Positions 15,390 through 23,746 of a DNA stretch of 50,090 nt are shown here, piece after piece. The notes below the pieces were generated by a model. The model was not told where the DNA came from. It saw only the letters and a program-made list of their open reading frames with translations, and did no database searches. Positions within the stretch are counted from its first letter, which is position 1; every line of letters starts with the position of its first letter. The translations under genes and the position numbers were made by a program. The DNA comes from Paenibacillus tianmuensis (GTDB lineage: Bacteria; Bacillota; Bacilli; Paenibacillales; NBRC-103111). The DNA lies in contig NZ_FMTT01000048.1 of NCBI RefSeq assembly GCF_900100345.1, positions 1 through 50,090 on the forward strand, read 5' to 3'.

Positions 15390-16319
15390 ATGAACGAGCC
15401 TTTCCGCACCGTCGGAACCAGCCTTCGGCGGGGCAAAAAGCGCAGCTCGGCTCACGGCAAAACGAGGCGCATCGCGTATCTCTTCGTCCTGCCCGCTCTC
15501 CTCATGACCTTGCTATTCGATTACTATCCGATTCTGGATGGAATGTACCATGCATTTTACCGCTGGGACGGGGCGGCGTTGAAGAAATTCGTCGGCTTCG
15601 GCAATTTTGCGGAAATCGTTGCGGATTCCGTCTTTTGGATCTCGGTCCGCAATATGGCGATCCTGTTCATGTTCCATATCGTGCTGATGATCCCGACGTT
15701 GGCGGCCTGCATCGTGCTGTTCCGCCTCCGCAGCGCCGCCTCGCAATACGTCTACCGGATTCTGTTCTGCCTGCCGATGGTTGTGCCCGGGCTGGTGACG
15801 CTGCTGCTATGGCAGTTTATGTATAACCCGCAGTTCGGTTTCTTCAACCAACTGCTGACTCTCGTCGGATGGGGTCAATATCGGCAGCTGTGGCTCGGCG
15901 ATCCGGACCTCGCTCTAGGATGGCTCATCTTCATGGGTTTTCCCTGGATCGGCACGATCGCCGCCCTCATTTATCTCGGAGGCTTGCAGAGCGTGGATAG
16001 TTCGATCTGGGACGCGGCCAAGATGGACGGCGTCGGTCCCGTCGCCCAAGCGCTGAAGATCGAGCTGCCGCTGCTCAAGGGCCACTTCAAATTGAACCTG
16101 ATCGGCGTGATTTCCGGTACGATTACCGGCTACGGCACGCAGCTCGTCATGACTGGAGGAGGCCCCGGCTATGCTACGCTTGTCCCGGGGCTGTATATGT
16201 ACCAAAAAGCATTCGGAGGCAATACGGAGTTCGGTTATGCGTCGGCGGTCGGGCTGCTGCTGTTTATGATTGCGCTGGTCATCTCGATCGCGGCCATGAA
16301 GTTCATCAAAAGCGAGTGA
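15390..16319 (+). CDS. Sugar ABC transporter permease, first subunit (MalF/UgpA/LplB type)
   Basis: 309 residues, ATG 15390 with GGGAGAG close upstream and 19 bases after the binding-protein stop. Six membrane segments are visible. The EAA loop that docks on the ATPase is DAAKMDGVGPVAQALKIELP (about 206-225). The first 35 residues are basic and cytoplasmic. It forms a heterodimer with the next gene product to move carbohydrate into the cell. Confidence 0.92.
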   Translation: MNEPFRTVGTSLRRGKKRSSAHGKTRRIAYLFVLPALLMTLLFDYYPILDGMYHAFYRWDGAALKKFVGFGNFAEIVADSVFWISVRNMAILFMFHIVLMIPTLAACIVLFRLRSAASQYVYRILFCLPMVVPGLVTLLLWQFMYNPQFGFFNQLLTLVGWGQYRQLWLGDPDLALGWLIFMGFPWIGTIAALIYLGGLQSVDSSIWDAAKMDGVGPVAQALKIELPLLKGHFKLNLIGVISGTITGYGTQLVMTGGGPGYATLVPGLYMYQKAFGGNTEFGYASAVGLLLFMIALVISIAAMKFIKSE

Positions 16320-16328
16320 GGCTACGCT

Positions 16329-17159
16329 ATGGCATTTCGATCGAAATTCAGCGCCGCTGAAGCCGGCAAGCACCTGTTTCTGATCGTCACGTGTCTGTTT
16401 GTCTTCTATCCCTTTCTTATCATGCTGCAAATGTCGGTCAAGGATGTCGGTCAAATCATCTACGGCTTTTTCGAGATCAAACCGCCGTTTCATTTGGAAA
16501 ATTACGCTGTTGCCTGGAAGCGCGTCAGCCCGATGGTGTGGAACAGCCTCATCATCTCGGGCGGAACGGCATTGCTGGCTGTCGTCACGGCGGCTATGGC
16601 CGGGTATGCCTTCGGAAGAATGACATTCCCCGGGAGAGAGCCGATGTTTTGGGTCATCTTCGCCAAACTGTTCCTGCCGGGCGTCCTCAATCTCGTGCCG
16701 TCCTTCGTGCTCGCCTGGAAGCTTGGGCTGCTGGATACGTACTGGGCGGTGATTTTGTTTGGCGCCTCCGGCGCGCTTCCGTTCTGGGTATTCGTTATAC
16801 GCACATTCGTCCGGCAGCAGCCGCAGGAACTGTTCGATTGCGCCAAAATCGACGGCGCCGGCGAGGGCCAAACGTTTGTGTGGATCGCCGTCCCGCTGCT
16901 TAGGCCGATGATTGCCCTGCTCACGATCAACGTGTTCGTTGCCGAGTGGAACAATTATATTTGGCCGCTCGTGACGCTGACGACACCGGCCAAACGGCCC
17001 TTGACCGTCGGGCTGGCCTTCCTCACCTCCAGCTATCCGGGGGATTACGGGCAATTGATGGCCGGGTATGCGATTGCGAGTATTCCTCTGCTGCTGCTGT
17101 TCATCTTCGGCATGAAGCAGTTTGTTCAAGGTCTAACCTCGGGCGCCATTAAAATATGA
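16329..17159 (+). CDS. Sugar ABC transporter permease, second subunit (MalG/UgpE/LplC type)
   Basis: 276 residues, ATG 16329, 9 bases after the first permease. Six membrane segments. The EAA loop is CAKIDGAGEGQTFVWIAVPL (about 174-193). Typical C-terminal end QFVQGLTSGAIKI. Last gene of the importer operon. I see no clear terminator behind it before the next gene at 17272. Confidence 0.92.
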   Translation: MAFRSKFSAAEAGKHLFLIVTCLFVFYPFLIMLQMSVKDVGQIIYGFFEIKPPFHLENYAVAWKRVSPMVWNSLIISGGTALLAVVTAAMAGYAFGRMTFPGREPMFWVIFAKLFLPGVLNLVPSFVLAWKLGLLDTYWAVILFGASGALPFWVFVIRTFVRQQPQELFDCAKIDGAGEGQTFVWIAVPLLRPMIALLTINVFVAEWNNYIWPLVTLTTPAKRPLTVGLAFLTSSYPGDYGQLMAGYAIASIPLLLLFIFGMKQFVQGLTSGAIKI

Positions 17160-17271
17160 CAGAGGCTCGTTCCTAAGAAAAAACCGGCGCTGATTTGAAT
17201 ACGGACGCCCCCTTTGATAAGATTACAACCAGACTTGAAGGCTTGCGCAAAAATTAAGGGGAGACCTGCCC

Positions 17272-18215
17272 ATGAAATTGTCCGGTGCGAGACCGGCGTC
17301 ATACTTGTATACCTACGCCTGCCACGAGGATGAGGCGGAGCTGTGCGCGCTGGAGCTGCGCACGCTGCTTGGCTCGGAAGCGCGAGACGGCTGGCTGGAG
17401 AGTCCGGGCGACGTCGTCCGAGCCGCAGCCCGTTCGTCAAGCAGCGCGTCGATGTGCTGTGCGAGGCCACCAGCCTGCAGGAGCTCGGGGAGCTGGCCGG
17501 GACGCTGGAGCTGGATGGCGGCTCGTTCAAGGTCGTCTTCGTTAAGGCCGGCTGCCATGCCGCGTACGAGGACCAGCGCGCCATGGAGCGGGAGCTCGGC
17601 GCGCGTATCCGCGGCCGGGCCGACATGCGCCAGCCGGATTGGCTGCTGGGCTTCGCCTGCACCGGCGAAGGGCGCTGGGTGCTCGGCCCCTGCCGGCAGA
17701 ACGAAGCGGTCTGGCTGAAGCACAGCCGGAAGCCGCATAATTATTCCACCGCCCTCAGCACGCGGGTCGCCCGGGCGGTAGCCAACCTTGCCGTGCCGCA
17801 TCCTGCCGGCATCCGGGCGGTCGATCCGTGCTGCGGCATCGGCACGGTGCTGATCGAGGCGCTCACGATGGGGATCGACATCGTCGGCTCCGACATCAAT
17901 CCGCTTGCGGTCCGCGGCGCCCGCGCGAATCTCGCCCATTTCGGGCTGCCGGACGTCGTCCGGGTGGCGGATATCGGCGACATGAGCGGCCGGTACGATG
18001 CCGCCGTTCTCGACCTGCCCTACAACCTGTGCTCGGTCATTTCGCCGGAAGAACAGCTTCGCTTGCTCGGGAACGTCCGACGGCTGGCGGAGCGGGCCGT
18101 CATCGTTTCCACCGAACCGATAGAGGTGCTTGCCGGGCAGGCCGGGTTCGCCGTTTCAGGCCGGTGCATTGTGCGCAAAGGCTCGTTTTCCCGGCACATC
18201 GTCATTTGCAACTGA
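17272..18215 (+). pseudogene. RNA methylase family (UPF0020/TRM11-like) gene with a frameshift
   Basis: The start at ATG 17272 has GGGGAG upstream. Residues 1-48 (MKLSGARPASYLYTYACHED to WLESPGDV) are in one frame. From about base 17420 the homologous sequence continues in the frame one base earlier (PSRSPFVKQRVDVLCEATSL) and runs to 18215. One missing base near 17410-17430 explains it. Downstream motifs are intact: SAM-binding DPCCGIGTVLIEAL, acidic SDINPLAVRGARANL and the catalytic DLPYNL. The intact family methylates RNA at guanosine or adenosine N positions. The rest of the gene looks unharmed, so this is either a very recent mutation or a sequencing error in a GC-rich run. Confidence 0.8.
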
Positions 18216-18248
18216 GCGCGTACCCCGTCCGGGGGCGGCGCTTTTTTC
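18215..18248 (+). terminator. Terminator of the methylase-like gene
   Basis: GCGC (18216-18219) with CCCC and GGGG arms closing to GCGC (18238-18241), followed by TTTTTTCTTTTT. It starts directly at the stop codon. Confidence 0.7.
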
Positions 18249-18268
18249 TTTTTGTACATCCGGGCAAT

Positions 18269-18312
18269 AAGAAAGAGCAGGCAACCTCTCTGGAGCGACC
18301 CTGCTCTTTCTT
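18269..18312 (+). repeat. 13-bp perfect inverted repeat upstream of the LTA-synthase-like gene
   Basis: AAGAAAGAGCAGG (18269-18281) pairs perfectly with CCTGCTCTTTCTT (18300-18312). No T run follows on either side. It could end transcription coming from the left, or be an attenuator. A further palindrome CAATAT-GTTAAA-ATATTG lies at 18400-18417, close to a likely promoter of the next gene. Confidence 0.55.
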
Positions 18313-18464
18313 GCCGATAACAGGGATAAAGTCCTAAGCCGCAAGGACCAATTTCTCCCTTTCATCTTAAATTCATTTTTCTTTAATATTTAGCCTTTAC
18401 AATATGTTAAAATATTGATTCCGCAACAAGAAGGAACTGCGGGCCGATAGGAGAGTGAGAAGCG

Positions 18465-20408
18465 ATGCGTCCCTTGGACGTCCAAGGACAGGCAAAGTCA
18501 TCACGGTCAAAGCTTGCCCGCATGGGATGGAACAGCTTTATCGTTGCCGCAATGATTGGAATTCCCCTGCTTCTGGTATTTGGCATGGAACTGATAGGAC
18601 GGGGAACCGTACATGAGACCTGGACCTGGCTAACCGCCAATTGGAAGCTGTTCGGATTGAATGCTCTGATTGTGTTTCTGGTGTTTGCGTTAATTTACTG
18701 TATGATCGGGTCGCTGGTGCTGTCTGCCGGCATTAGCGCCCTGCTGCTTTCGATTGTATCGTTGATCAGTTACTTCAAGGTAAAGCTGATTGGCGAGCCC
18801 TTCTTTCCATGGGATATTTTCTTGAACAAGGAGAGCATGAACATCCTGCCGCTGGTTACGACTCATGCTGCGCTTATGCGGATCGGGGTGGTCTTCGCCG
18901 TCGTGGCCGTGATCTTCCTGTTCCGCCTGTGGCTGCCGCGGCTGTCGCTGCGGCCTGTAACCCGGGTAGCTCTCGGCGCGCTGTGCGTCTTTGCTTTGTA
19001 CAGCTTCGGCGTGAAGGCTCCGTGGACCGGAAAGCTGCTGGACCGGGCGGGAGTGAACGAGATCGTCTGGAACCAGCATGAAAACTATGGAACGAACGGA
19101 CTGTCCTTGGCGTTCACCATGAACGTAAAAAATACGATCGTACCGAAGCCGCCCGGCTACAGCGAGCCTACGATGGCCAGTCTTGCCGAAAGCCTCAACG
19201 AAATGGTCGGTGCGTCGACGGCGAACGCCGCAAGCGGAGTAAAGCCGAACGTCATTTTTATTATGAACGAAGCGTTCTGGGACCCGACCTTACTGCCGAA
19301 CGTCACCTTCAGTGAAGATCCGGTGCCTACGGTACACCGGCTTGAGCAGGAGAGCACGTCAGGCTATCTGCTTTCGCCGCAGTTCGGTGGCGGCACAAGC
19401 AATGTGGAATTTGAGGTGCTGACCGGGCAGTCCATGAGCTTTTTGCCGGCCGGGTCGGTGCCGTATCAGCAGTACATCAGCAAGCCAACCCCGAGCATGG
19501 CCAGCTATTTCAAGGGCCTCGGCTATAAGAGCGCGGCCATCCATTCGTACGAAGGCTGGTTCTGGAACCGGGAGAACGTCTACAAGCATATGGGCTTCGA
19601 CAGCTTCCAGAGCAAGGACGGCTTCCAGAATCCCGAATACCGCGGCGCTTTCATCGCGGACGACGAGGTGTCCAAGAGCATCATCAAGGAAGTGGAGGCC
19701 AACGCCAATCCGACGTTCATCTATGCGGTCACGATGCAAAATCACGGCCCGTATGACGATCACCGTTACGGCAGTGATAATCCCATTCAAGTTCAAGGCA
19801 GCCTTGACGATACGGCCCGCGATACGCTGGAAACGTACGTGCATGGCGCCCGCGATGCGGACCGCAGCCTGCAGCTGTTGATCGATCATTTCGAAAAGTC
19901 CGACGAACCGACGATTATCGTGTTCTATGGCGACCATATGCCGATGCTGGGGTACGATTACGACGTGTACGTGCAGTCCGGGTTCATTCCTACGGCCAAA
20001 TCGGATCAATGGTCGCTGGAGGAACTGAAAAAGATGCGTAGCGTGCCTTTTGTGATGTGGTCTAACTTCGACATGGCGAAAGAGCAGGTGCCGGTGCTGA
20101 GCAACTCGTTCCTGAGCGCTTATGTGCTGGACCGGCTGCAGATGGAGAAGCCGGCCGCACTGGCATACAATGCCGAGCTGTCCAAGAAGATTCCGGGCCT
20201 GCTGCGCAATCTTGTCGTCGATTCGGACGGACAGATGCATGCCTCGGTTCCGGCTTCGGTCGCTGCCGATGTGGAGAAGTACCGGGAGCTTCAATATGAT
20301 GAATTGTTCGGAAAGCAGTATCTCGCCAAATATACCGGAGCCCCTTCTACCCCCGGGGCAGCAGATCCGGACAGTGGGGGAGCCGGGCCGAATGCCGAGA
20401 GACATTAG
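18465..20408 (+). CDS. LTA synthase family membrane phosphoglycerol transferase (sulfatase fold)
   Basis: 647 residues, ATG 18465 with AGGAGAG upstream. Five membrane segments occupy about residues 25-185, followed by an extracellular alkaline-phosphatase-fold domain. It has the metal-binding Glu in VIFIMNEAFWDP (about 263-274), the nucleophile Thr in FGGGTSNVEFE (T311) and the metal ligands in FYGDHMPML. LtaS relatives transfer glycerol-phosphate from phosphatidylglycerol to build lipoteichoic acid or prime it. The GTSNVEFEVLTG variant is the YfnI/YvgJ-like or broader Paenibacillus type, so exact role (synthase, primase or another phosphoglycerol transferase) is open. Monocistronic with a strong terminator. 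The C-terminal 25 residues are Pro/Gly-rich. Confidence 0.88.
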   Translation: MRPLDVQGQAKSSRSKLARMGWNSFIVAAMIGIPLLLVFGMELIGRGTVHETWTWLTANWKLFGLNALIVFLVFALIYCMIGSLVLSAGISALLLSIVSLISYFKVKLIGEPFFPWDIFLNKESMNILPLVTTHAALMRIGVVFAVVAVIFLFRLWLPRLSLRPVTRVALGALCVFALYSFGVKAPWTGKLLDRAGVNEIVWNQHENYGTNGLSLAFTMNVKNTIVPKPPGYSEPTMASLAESLNEMVGASTANAASGVKPNVIFIMNEAFWDPTLLPNVTFSEDPVPTVHRLEQESTSGYLLSPQFGGGTSNVEFEVLTGQSMSFLPAGSVPYQQYISKPTPSMASYFKGLGYKSAAIHSYEGWFWNRENVYKHMGFDSFQSKDGFQNPEYRGAFIADDEVSKSIIKEVEANANPTFIYAVTMQNHGPYDDHRYGSDNPIQVQGSLDDTARDTLETYVHGARDADRSLQLLIDHFEKSDEPTIIVFYGDHMPMLGYDYDVYVQSGFIPTAKSDQWSLEELKKMRSVPFVMWSNFDMAKEQVPVLSNSFLSAYVLDRLQMEKPAALAYNAELSKKIPGLLRNLVVDSDGQMHASVPASVAADVEKYRELQYDELFGKQYLAKYTGAPSTPGAADPDSGGAGPNAERH

Positions 20409-20440
20409 CGTCTGATAGGAGATGGCTCGCAGCGACGAAC

Positions 20441-20473
20441 AGACGGTTGGACACAGGTCCAGCCGTCTTTTTT
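20441..20473 (+). terminator. Terminator of the LTA-synthase-like gene
   Basis: AGACGGTTGGAC (20441-20452) pairs with GTCCAGCCGTCT (20457-20468), one wobble, followed by TTTTT. Confidence 0.9.
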
Positions 20474-20515
20474 GCGCTTTTTTTGCTTTGGCGAGCAAAT
20501 GACTGCCTTTCCGCG

Positions 20516-20524
20516 CATACAATA
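20516..20524 (+). promoter_or_regulatory. Candidate mother-cell (SigK/SigE) -10 element before the GerP-like genes
   Basis: CATACAATA matches the SigK -10 consensus CATAnnnTA and the SigE -10 CATACAAT. It lies 32 bases before the GTG start of the first GerPA/PF-like gene. The -35 region (GCAAATG, 20495-20501) is only a weak match. gerP operons are SigK-dependent in Bacillus. Confidence 0.45.
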
Positions 20525-20555
20525 TGGAATCAATGCCGAAAGCGGGTGGGTTCTT

Positions 20556-20783
20556 GTGACGACGCCGGCGATTAATATTTTTTATATCAAAATCAACAGT
20601 ATCTCGAATAACGGTTCCTTCAGCATCGGGGATACGTTCCACCACGGCCATACGATTCGTTCCAAAACGCAGGGGACCAATGCCTCCTATGGGGACGAAT
20701 CCCCGCCCCGGTCCGAAATGCGCAATATTTATGTCGATCCCGATCTGAACGACCAAGGGGAGCTCACGCTCTCTTCCAAATGA
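20556..20783 (+). CDS. GerPA/GerPF-like spore germination protein (first copy)
   Basis: 75 residues from GTG 20556 (MTTPAINIFYIKINSISN), chosen because GGGTGGG lies just upstream and the N-terminus then aligns with the next gene. The pattern INIFxIKxNxxSxNGSFSIGDTF followed by a polar middle and YVDPDLNDQ is that of the gerPA/gerPF family (PF10676). GerP proteins are made in the mother cell, sit in the spore coat and let germinants pass to the inner membrane receptors. It precedes a paralogue by 53 bases. Confidence 0.75.
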   Translation: MTTPAINIFYIKINSISNNGSFSIGDTFHHGHTIRSKTQGTNASYGDESPPRSEMRNIYVDPDLNDQGELTLSSK

Positions 20784-20836
20784 AGCGTATGCTTTAGCTT
20801 TACCAGCGGGCTTGCAAGCAGAAGGAGGTGCCAACG

Positions 20837-21085
20837 ATGCCCAACATTATTAATATTTTTAATATTAAGACGAACGGATTGTCCAAAAACGCGAACATCG
20901 ATTTCGGCACGACGGTGCAAAACGGCCACACGGTCAACGTGAAAGTGGTCGGCGCCAATTTTGCCAACGGAGACTTTTCTCCCGTTTCCTCGTTGATGAT
21001 CAATGTCGGGGCGGACCCGGATCTTGTTGATCAAAATCAGAACTCGTTCGGCAGCCCGAACGCACCGGTGACGAATACCGTCTAA
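20837..21085 (+). CDS. GerPA/GerPF-like spore germination protein (second copy)
   Basis: 82 residues, ATG 20837 with AAGGAGGTG 6 bases upstream; the in-frame GTG at 20828 is inside the ribosome site. The N-terminus MPNIINIFNIKTNGLSKNA and the end VGADPDLVDQNQ are the family pattern (PF10676), with DFGTTVQNGHTVNVKVVG in the middle. It shares the INIFxIKxN opening with the preceding gene, so the two arose by duplication. In canonical gerP operons similar pairs occur as gerPA and gerPF. Confidence 0.78.
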   Translation: MPNIINIFNIKTNGLSKNANIDFGTTVQNGHTVNVKVVGANFANGDFSPVSSLMINVGADPDLVDQNQNSFGSPNAPVTNTV

Positions 21086-21200
21086 CATCCAGCGGGTTGC
21101 AGACGAAGGGGACAAGAGGGTTGTATTAGGAACTGTGAAGCGGGATTTTTTTTCTGAATGGCAGTTGATGAGGCGGTCGGCCGTTGGGGGGCTTCGGGTT

Positions 21201-21653
21201 ATGGATATGGATAAACTGAAGCAGTGGATGGAGCTGGCGCAGAAGCTTGAGAAAGGGGATTTTTGGAAGTCGGTATTCGAAACTCATGACGAAGCGGCTC
21301 CCGGAGGCGCGCAAGGCAGTAAGCCAAGCCGGTATCCGGCCGGTTATCCGGCGTACGATCTGTACGAGCGGGAAGAGGAGAACTGGGTCGTGCTGGAGCT
21401 TCCCGGGCTGTGCAAGGAGGACGTGGAGCTGACGCTGTCGGGCAACGAGCTGACCGTGCGGGGGATTGCGAAGCCGCTGCTGGATAATGCCGTACCGCTG
21501 CATAAGGAACGTTTTCACGGCCCATTCGAGCGTGCGATTCCGCTGCCGCAACTGGGAGAGCAGTCTCCGGTCCATGCCCGCTTCGAACGGGGGCTGCTGA
21601 TTCTCAACTACGAAAGAATGCGGCGCAAAGACGAGCAAATCGAGATTGAATAA
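21201..21653 (+). CDS. Hsp20/alpha-crystallin family small heat shock or spore coat protein
   Basis: 150 residues from ATG 21201 (MDMDKLKQWMELAQ), chosen over the start at 21135 because a GGGGGG run lies about 9 bases upstream. The alpha-crystallin domain is at about 52-150: YDLYEREEENWVVLELPG, DVELTLSGNELTVRG, FERAIPLPQ and the closing RFERGLLILNYE. The usual C-terminal IxI motif is replaced by EQIEIE, which still holds an IEI. In Bacillus the related CotM and CotP are coat proteins. Placed between GerPA/PF-like and GerPC-like genes, a spore role is more likely than general heat shock. That is inference. Confidence 0.8.
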   Translation: MDMDKLKQWMELAQKLEKGDFWKSVFETHDEAAPGGAQGSKPSRYPAGYPAYDLYEREEENWVVLELPGLCKEDVELTLSGNELTVRGIAKPLLDNAVPLHKERFHGPFERAIPLPQLGEQSPVHARFERGLLILNYERMRRKDEQIEIE

Positions 21654-21685
21654 CTTGGGATTATGACCAAAAAAGTGGGGATACG

Positions 21686-22225
21686 ATGAACAGGAAATCG
21701 CTTTTTGGGACAACGTCCAATTCCAATGCGCCTCCGCAGCAAGGCGGCAAACAGGAAGAAGCGCAGCGGCTCCGTCAACTGGAAGAACGGCTGAACCAGC
21801 TGATGGAGAAACTGGAGGACCAGCAGACTCAGCCCGCCATCGTGATCCAATCGTTATCGATTGAGAAGGTAGTCGTCGAGCATATTGATCTGAACAACAA
21901 CCTCGGGCAGTTGGGCATCCGGGAGCTGAGCGGCAAGCTAAACATCGGAGCGGCATATACGTACGGCAAGGATGTTGACGAGAGCGGGAACGGCACAAGC
22001 CAGCCCGTGGCCGACGGAAAGCCCAAGCCGGAGGCTAAACCTAAGTCTAAGTCCGGCGGGAATCCCGCAACGGAGGGCAAGCCGGCCGTTGACGGCAATT
22101 CTGCAGCGGATCACAAACCCGGGGGGAACGGCAATCCGGACCAAGAGAAGAAGGCTGCCTCCGCTTCGCCGGGAAACGATCCGCACTATGGCGGCCCCCG
22201 CATCCGCTTCGGCAGCAGGACGTAG
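21686..22225 (+). CDS. GerPC-like spore germination protein with disordered tail
   Basis: 179 residues, ATG 21686. Residues 18-50 are a coiled coil (EEAQRLRQLEERLNQLMEKL). The central block VIQSLSIEKVVVEHIDLNNN followed by RELSGKLNIGAAYTYG (to about 94) matches the C-terminal part of GerPC, including the LSGxLNIG signature. From 95 on it is Gly/Pro/Lys/Asn-rich and probably disordered. Canonical GerPC is slightly longer and lacks such a tail. It closes the four-gene spore cluster. The family name is a pattern-based call. Confidence 0.6.
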   Translation: MNRKSLFGTTSNSNAPPQQGGKQEEAQRLRQLEERLNQLMEKLEDQQTQPAIVIQSLSIEKVVVEHIDLNNNLGQLGIRELSGKLNIGAAYTYGKDVDESGNGTSQPVADGKPKPEAKPKSKSGGNPATEGKPAVDGNSAADHKPGGNGNPDQEKKAASASPGNDPHYGGPRIRFGSRT

Positions 22226-22340
22226 GACAAGCCCATGAGGCGCCCCTTTTCCTTTGCAAAAGGAATATGCTACAATTTGCTCAACGACCTATGATGTTAT
22301 TTTTCATGACATAGGAGAGCAGAGTAGCGGGGGGATCATT

Positions 22341-23657
22341 ATGGACTTGCGTAAACTGCGTTTGGACGAACCGGTGGCCGGGACGTTCAGCGAAGAACGG
22401 GACGAATACGAGCGGGATTATGCGCGGCTCATCCAATCCCCAGCTTTTCGGCGGCTGCAGGGCAAATCGCAGGTATTTGGCGCCGGGTCCGGCGACTACT
22501 ATCGGACAAGACTGACACATTCGATCGAGGTGTCGCAAATTGCCCGTGAGACAGCGCGGCGGCTTGGCGAGCATTACGAGTTTTTGCTGCGGAAGGAGCA
22601 TCCCGGCTTGATGATGGACCCGGCTGTCGTGGAATGCGCTGCGCTTGCGCATGATCTCGGACATCCGCCGTTCGGGCACAAAGGGGAAGAAGTGCTGGAC
22701 CAACTGCTGGCCGAAGAACACGGCTTGGCTTACGAAGGCAATGCGCAAAATTTCCGCCTGCTGATGTTTCTGGAGAAGCGCGCCGGCAGCGGCAGCGGCT
22801 TGGATTTAACTGCGGCGGTGCTGCTTGGGATTAATAAATACCCGTATAATCTGGACACGCCCGGACGGATTAAGGGTGTGTATCCGATGGAATGGGAAGG
22901 CATCAGCTACCTTCGCGACAAATGGAACATGCCGGCCGGCTGCTCGACGCTGGAGGCGCAGCTGATGGATTTGAGCGACGATATCGCCTATTCGACGCAT
23001 GATATCGAGGACGGCATCCGCGCGGGCAAAATTCAGATGAACCGGACCTTTTTCGAGGACGACCGGCTGGCAATGCATCTGGTGGAAGAGATTGAGGGCG
23101 ATCAGGGGAACCTGGAGGTAGGCTGGGACCAGGTCGATATCAAGGCGATGGTCAAACGCGTGCTGGCTTCGTATCTGGCGCAGTGGGAGGAAATCTACGC
23201 CGAGTGCGATAACGAGGCCTCGCGGACCCGGAGAGAAATGAAAGCCCGCTGGGTGAGCGCTTTTGCCGGGCGGGTCGGCATTATCGACGATCCGAAGAAA
23301 GGCTGGAAGCGGGTCACGTTCGTTCGCGACGGACAGCAGGATTTGGAGCTGCTGCGGACGATGGAAATTTTGAAAAAGCTCGCTTGGGTGACGCTGATCA
23401 AAGACTTCCGCGTGCAGCGGCTCCAGAAGCGCAGCGAAATTATGATCCGGCGGCTGTGGGACAGCTTCAAGGTGCCTGAGGAAGGGCGTTTGATCATTCC
23501 GCCCGACTGGATGGAAAATTACGAACGGCATAAAAACCGCTGGACGTGGCCGCGTTTCGTGGCCGACTATCTCTCCGGCATGACAGACGCCTACGCGGAG
23601 AAGGTGTACGCCGAGCTGTTCGCAAGCAAATCCGGCTCGATCTACGAGATGGATTAA
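22341..23657 (+). CDS. dgt: Deoxyguanosine triphosphate triphosphohydrolase-like HD protein
   Basis: 438 residues from ATG 22341 (MDLRKLRLDEP), chosen over 22254 because GGGGGG lies 6 bases upstream. HD-domain dNTPase: QSPAFRRLQGKSQVF (32-46), RTRLTHSIEVSQIARE (55-70, metal His H60), ALAHDLGHPPFGHKGE (101-116, H104 and D105) and MDLSDDIAYSTHDIEDG (metal Asp) near 212-228. It splits dGTP into deoxyguanosine and triphosphate. The length of about 440 fits the type I dGTPase group. Transcribed away from the spore cluster in the same direction, with a TACAAT box at 22270. Confidence 0.9.
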   Translation: MDLRKLRLDEPVAGTFSEERDEYERDYARLIQSPAFRRLQGKSQVFGAGSGDYYRTRLTHSIEVSQIARETARRLGEHYEFLLRKEHPGLMMDPAVVECAALAHDLGHPPFGHKGEEVLDQLLAEEHGLAYEGNAQNFRLLMFLEKRAGSGSGLDLTAAVLLGINKYPYNLDTPGRIKGVYPMEWEGISYLRDKWNMPAGCSTLEAQLMDLSDDIAYSTHDIEDGIRAGKIQMNRTFFEDDRLAMHLVEEIEGDQGNLEVGWDQVDIKAMVKRVLASYLAQWEEIYAECDNEASRTRREMKARWVSAFAGRVGIIDDPKKGWKRVTFVRDGQQDLELLRTMEILKKLAWVTLIKDFRVQRLQKRSEIMIRRLWDSFKVPEEGRLIIPPDWMENYERHKNRWTWPRFVADYLSGMTDAYAEKVYAELFASKSGSIYEMD

Positions 23658-23689
23658 GGCTTTTGGGGTCTGATCCTTGCCCTCCCCGG

Positions 23690-23697
23690 CATATACT
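23690..23697 (+). promoter_or_regulatory. Candidate mother-cell-type -10 element before tgl
   Basis: CATATACT, close to the SigE/SigK -10 patterns, 49 bases before the tgl start. tgl is SigK-controlled in Bacillus subtilis. The -35 is not obvious. Confidence 0.35.
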
Positions 23698-23746
23698 GGT
23701 TGCGAGCGCTAGTATCGCATCTCTGACGAGGAGGTGACCGGTCCCC

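Noticed and set aside
15915..17129. 404-codon open frame on the minus strand under the two permeases
   Set aside because: Asp/Arg/Gln-rich shadow; the permease frames show EAA loops and membrane helices.
17159..17272. A terminator after the sugar importer operon
   Set aside because: No stem with a T run could be found in this interval.
19359..20834. 491-codon open frame on the minus strand under the LTA-synthase-like gene
   Set aside because: His/Arg/Val-rich shadow that crosses a strong terminator and the GerP-like gene. No motifs.
22248..22265. Near-palindrome TTCCTTTGCAAAAGGAA before the dGTPase gene as a terminator or operator
   Set aside because: Stem too short, no T run, and overlaps the likely promoter region by chance composition. 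Not supported.
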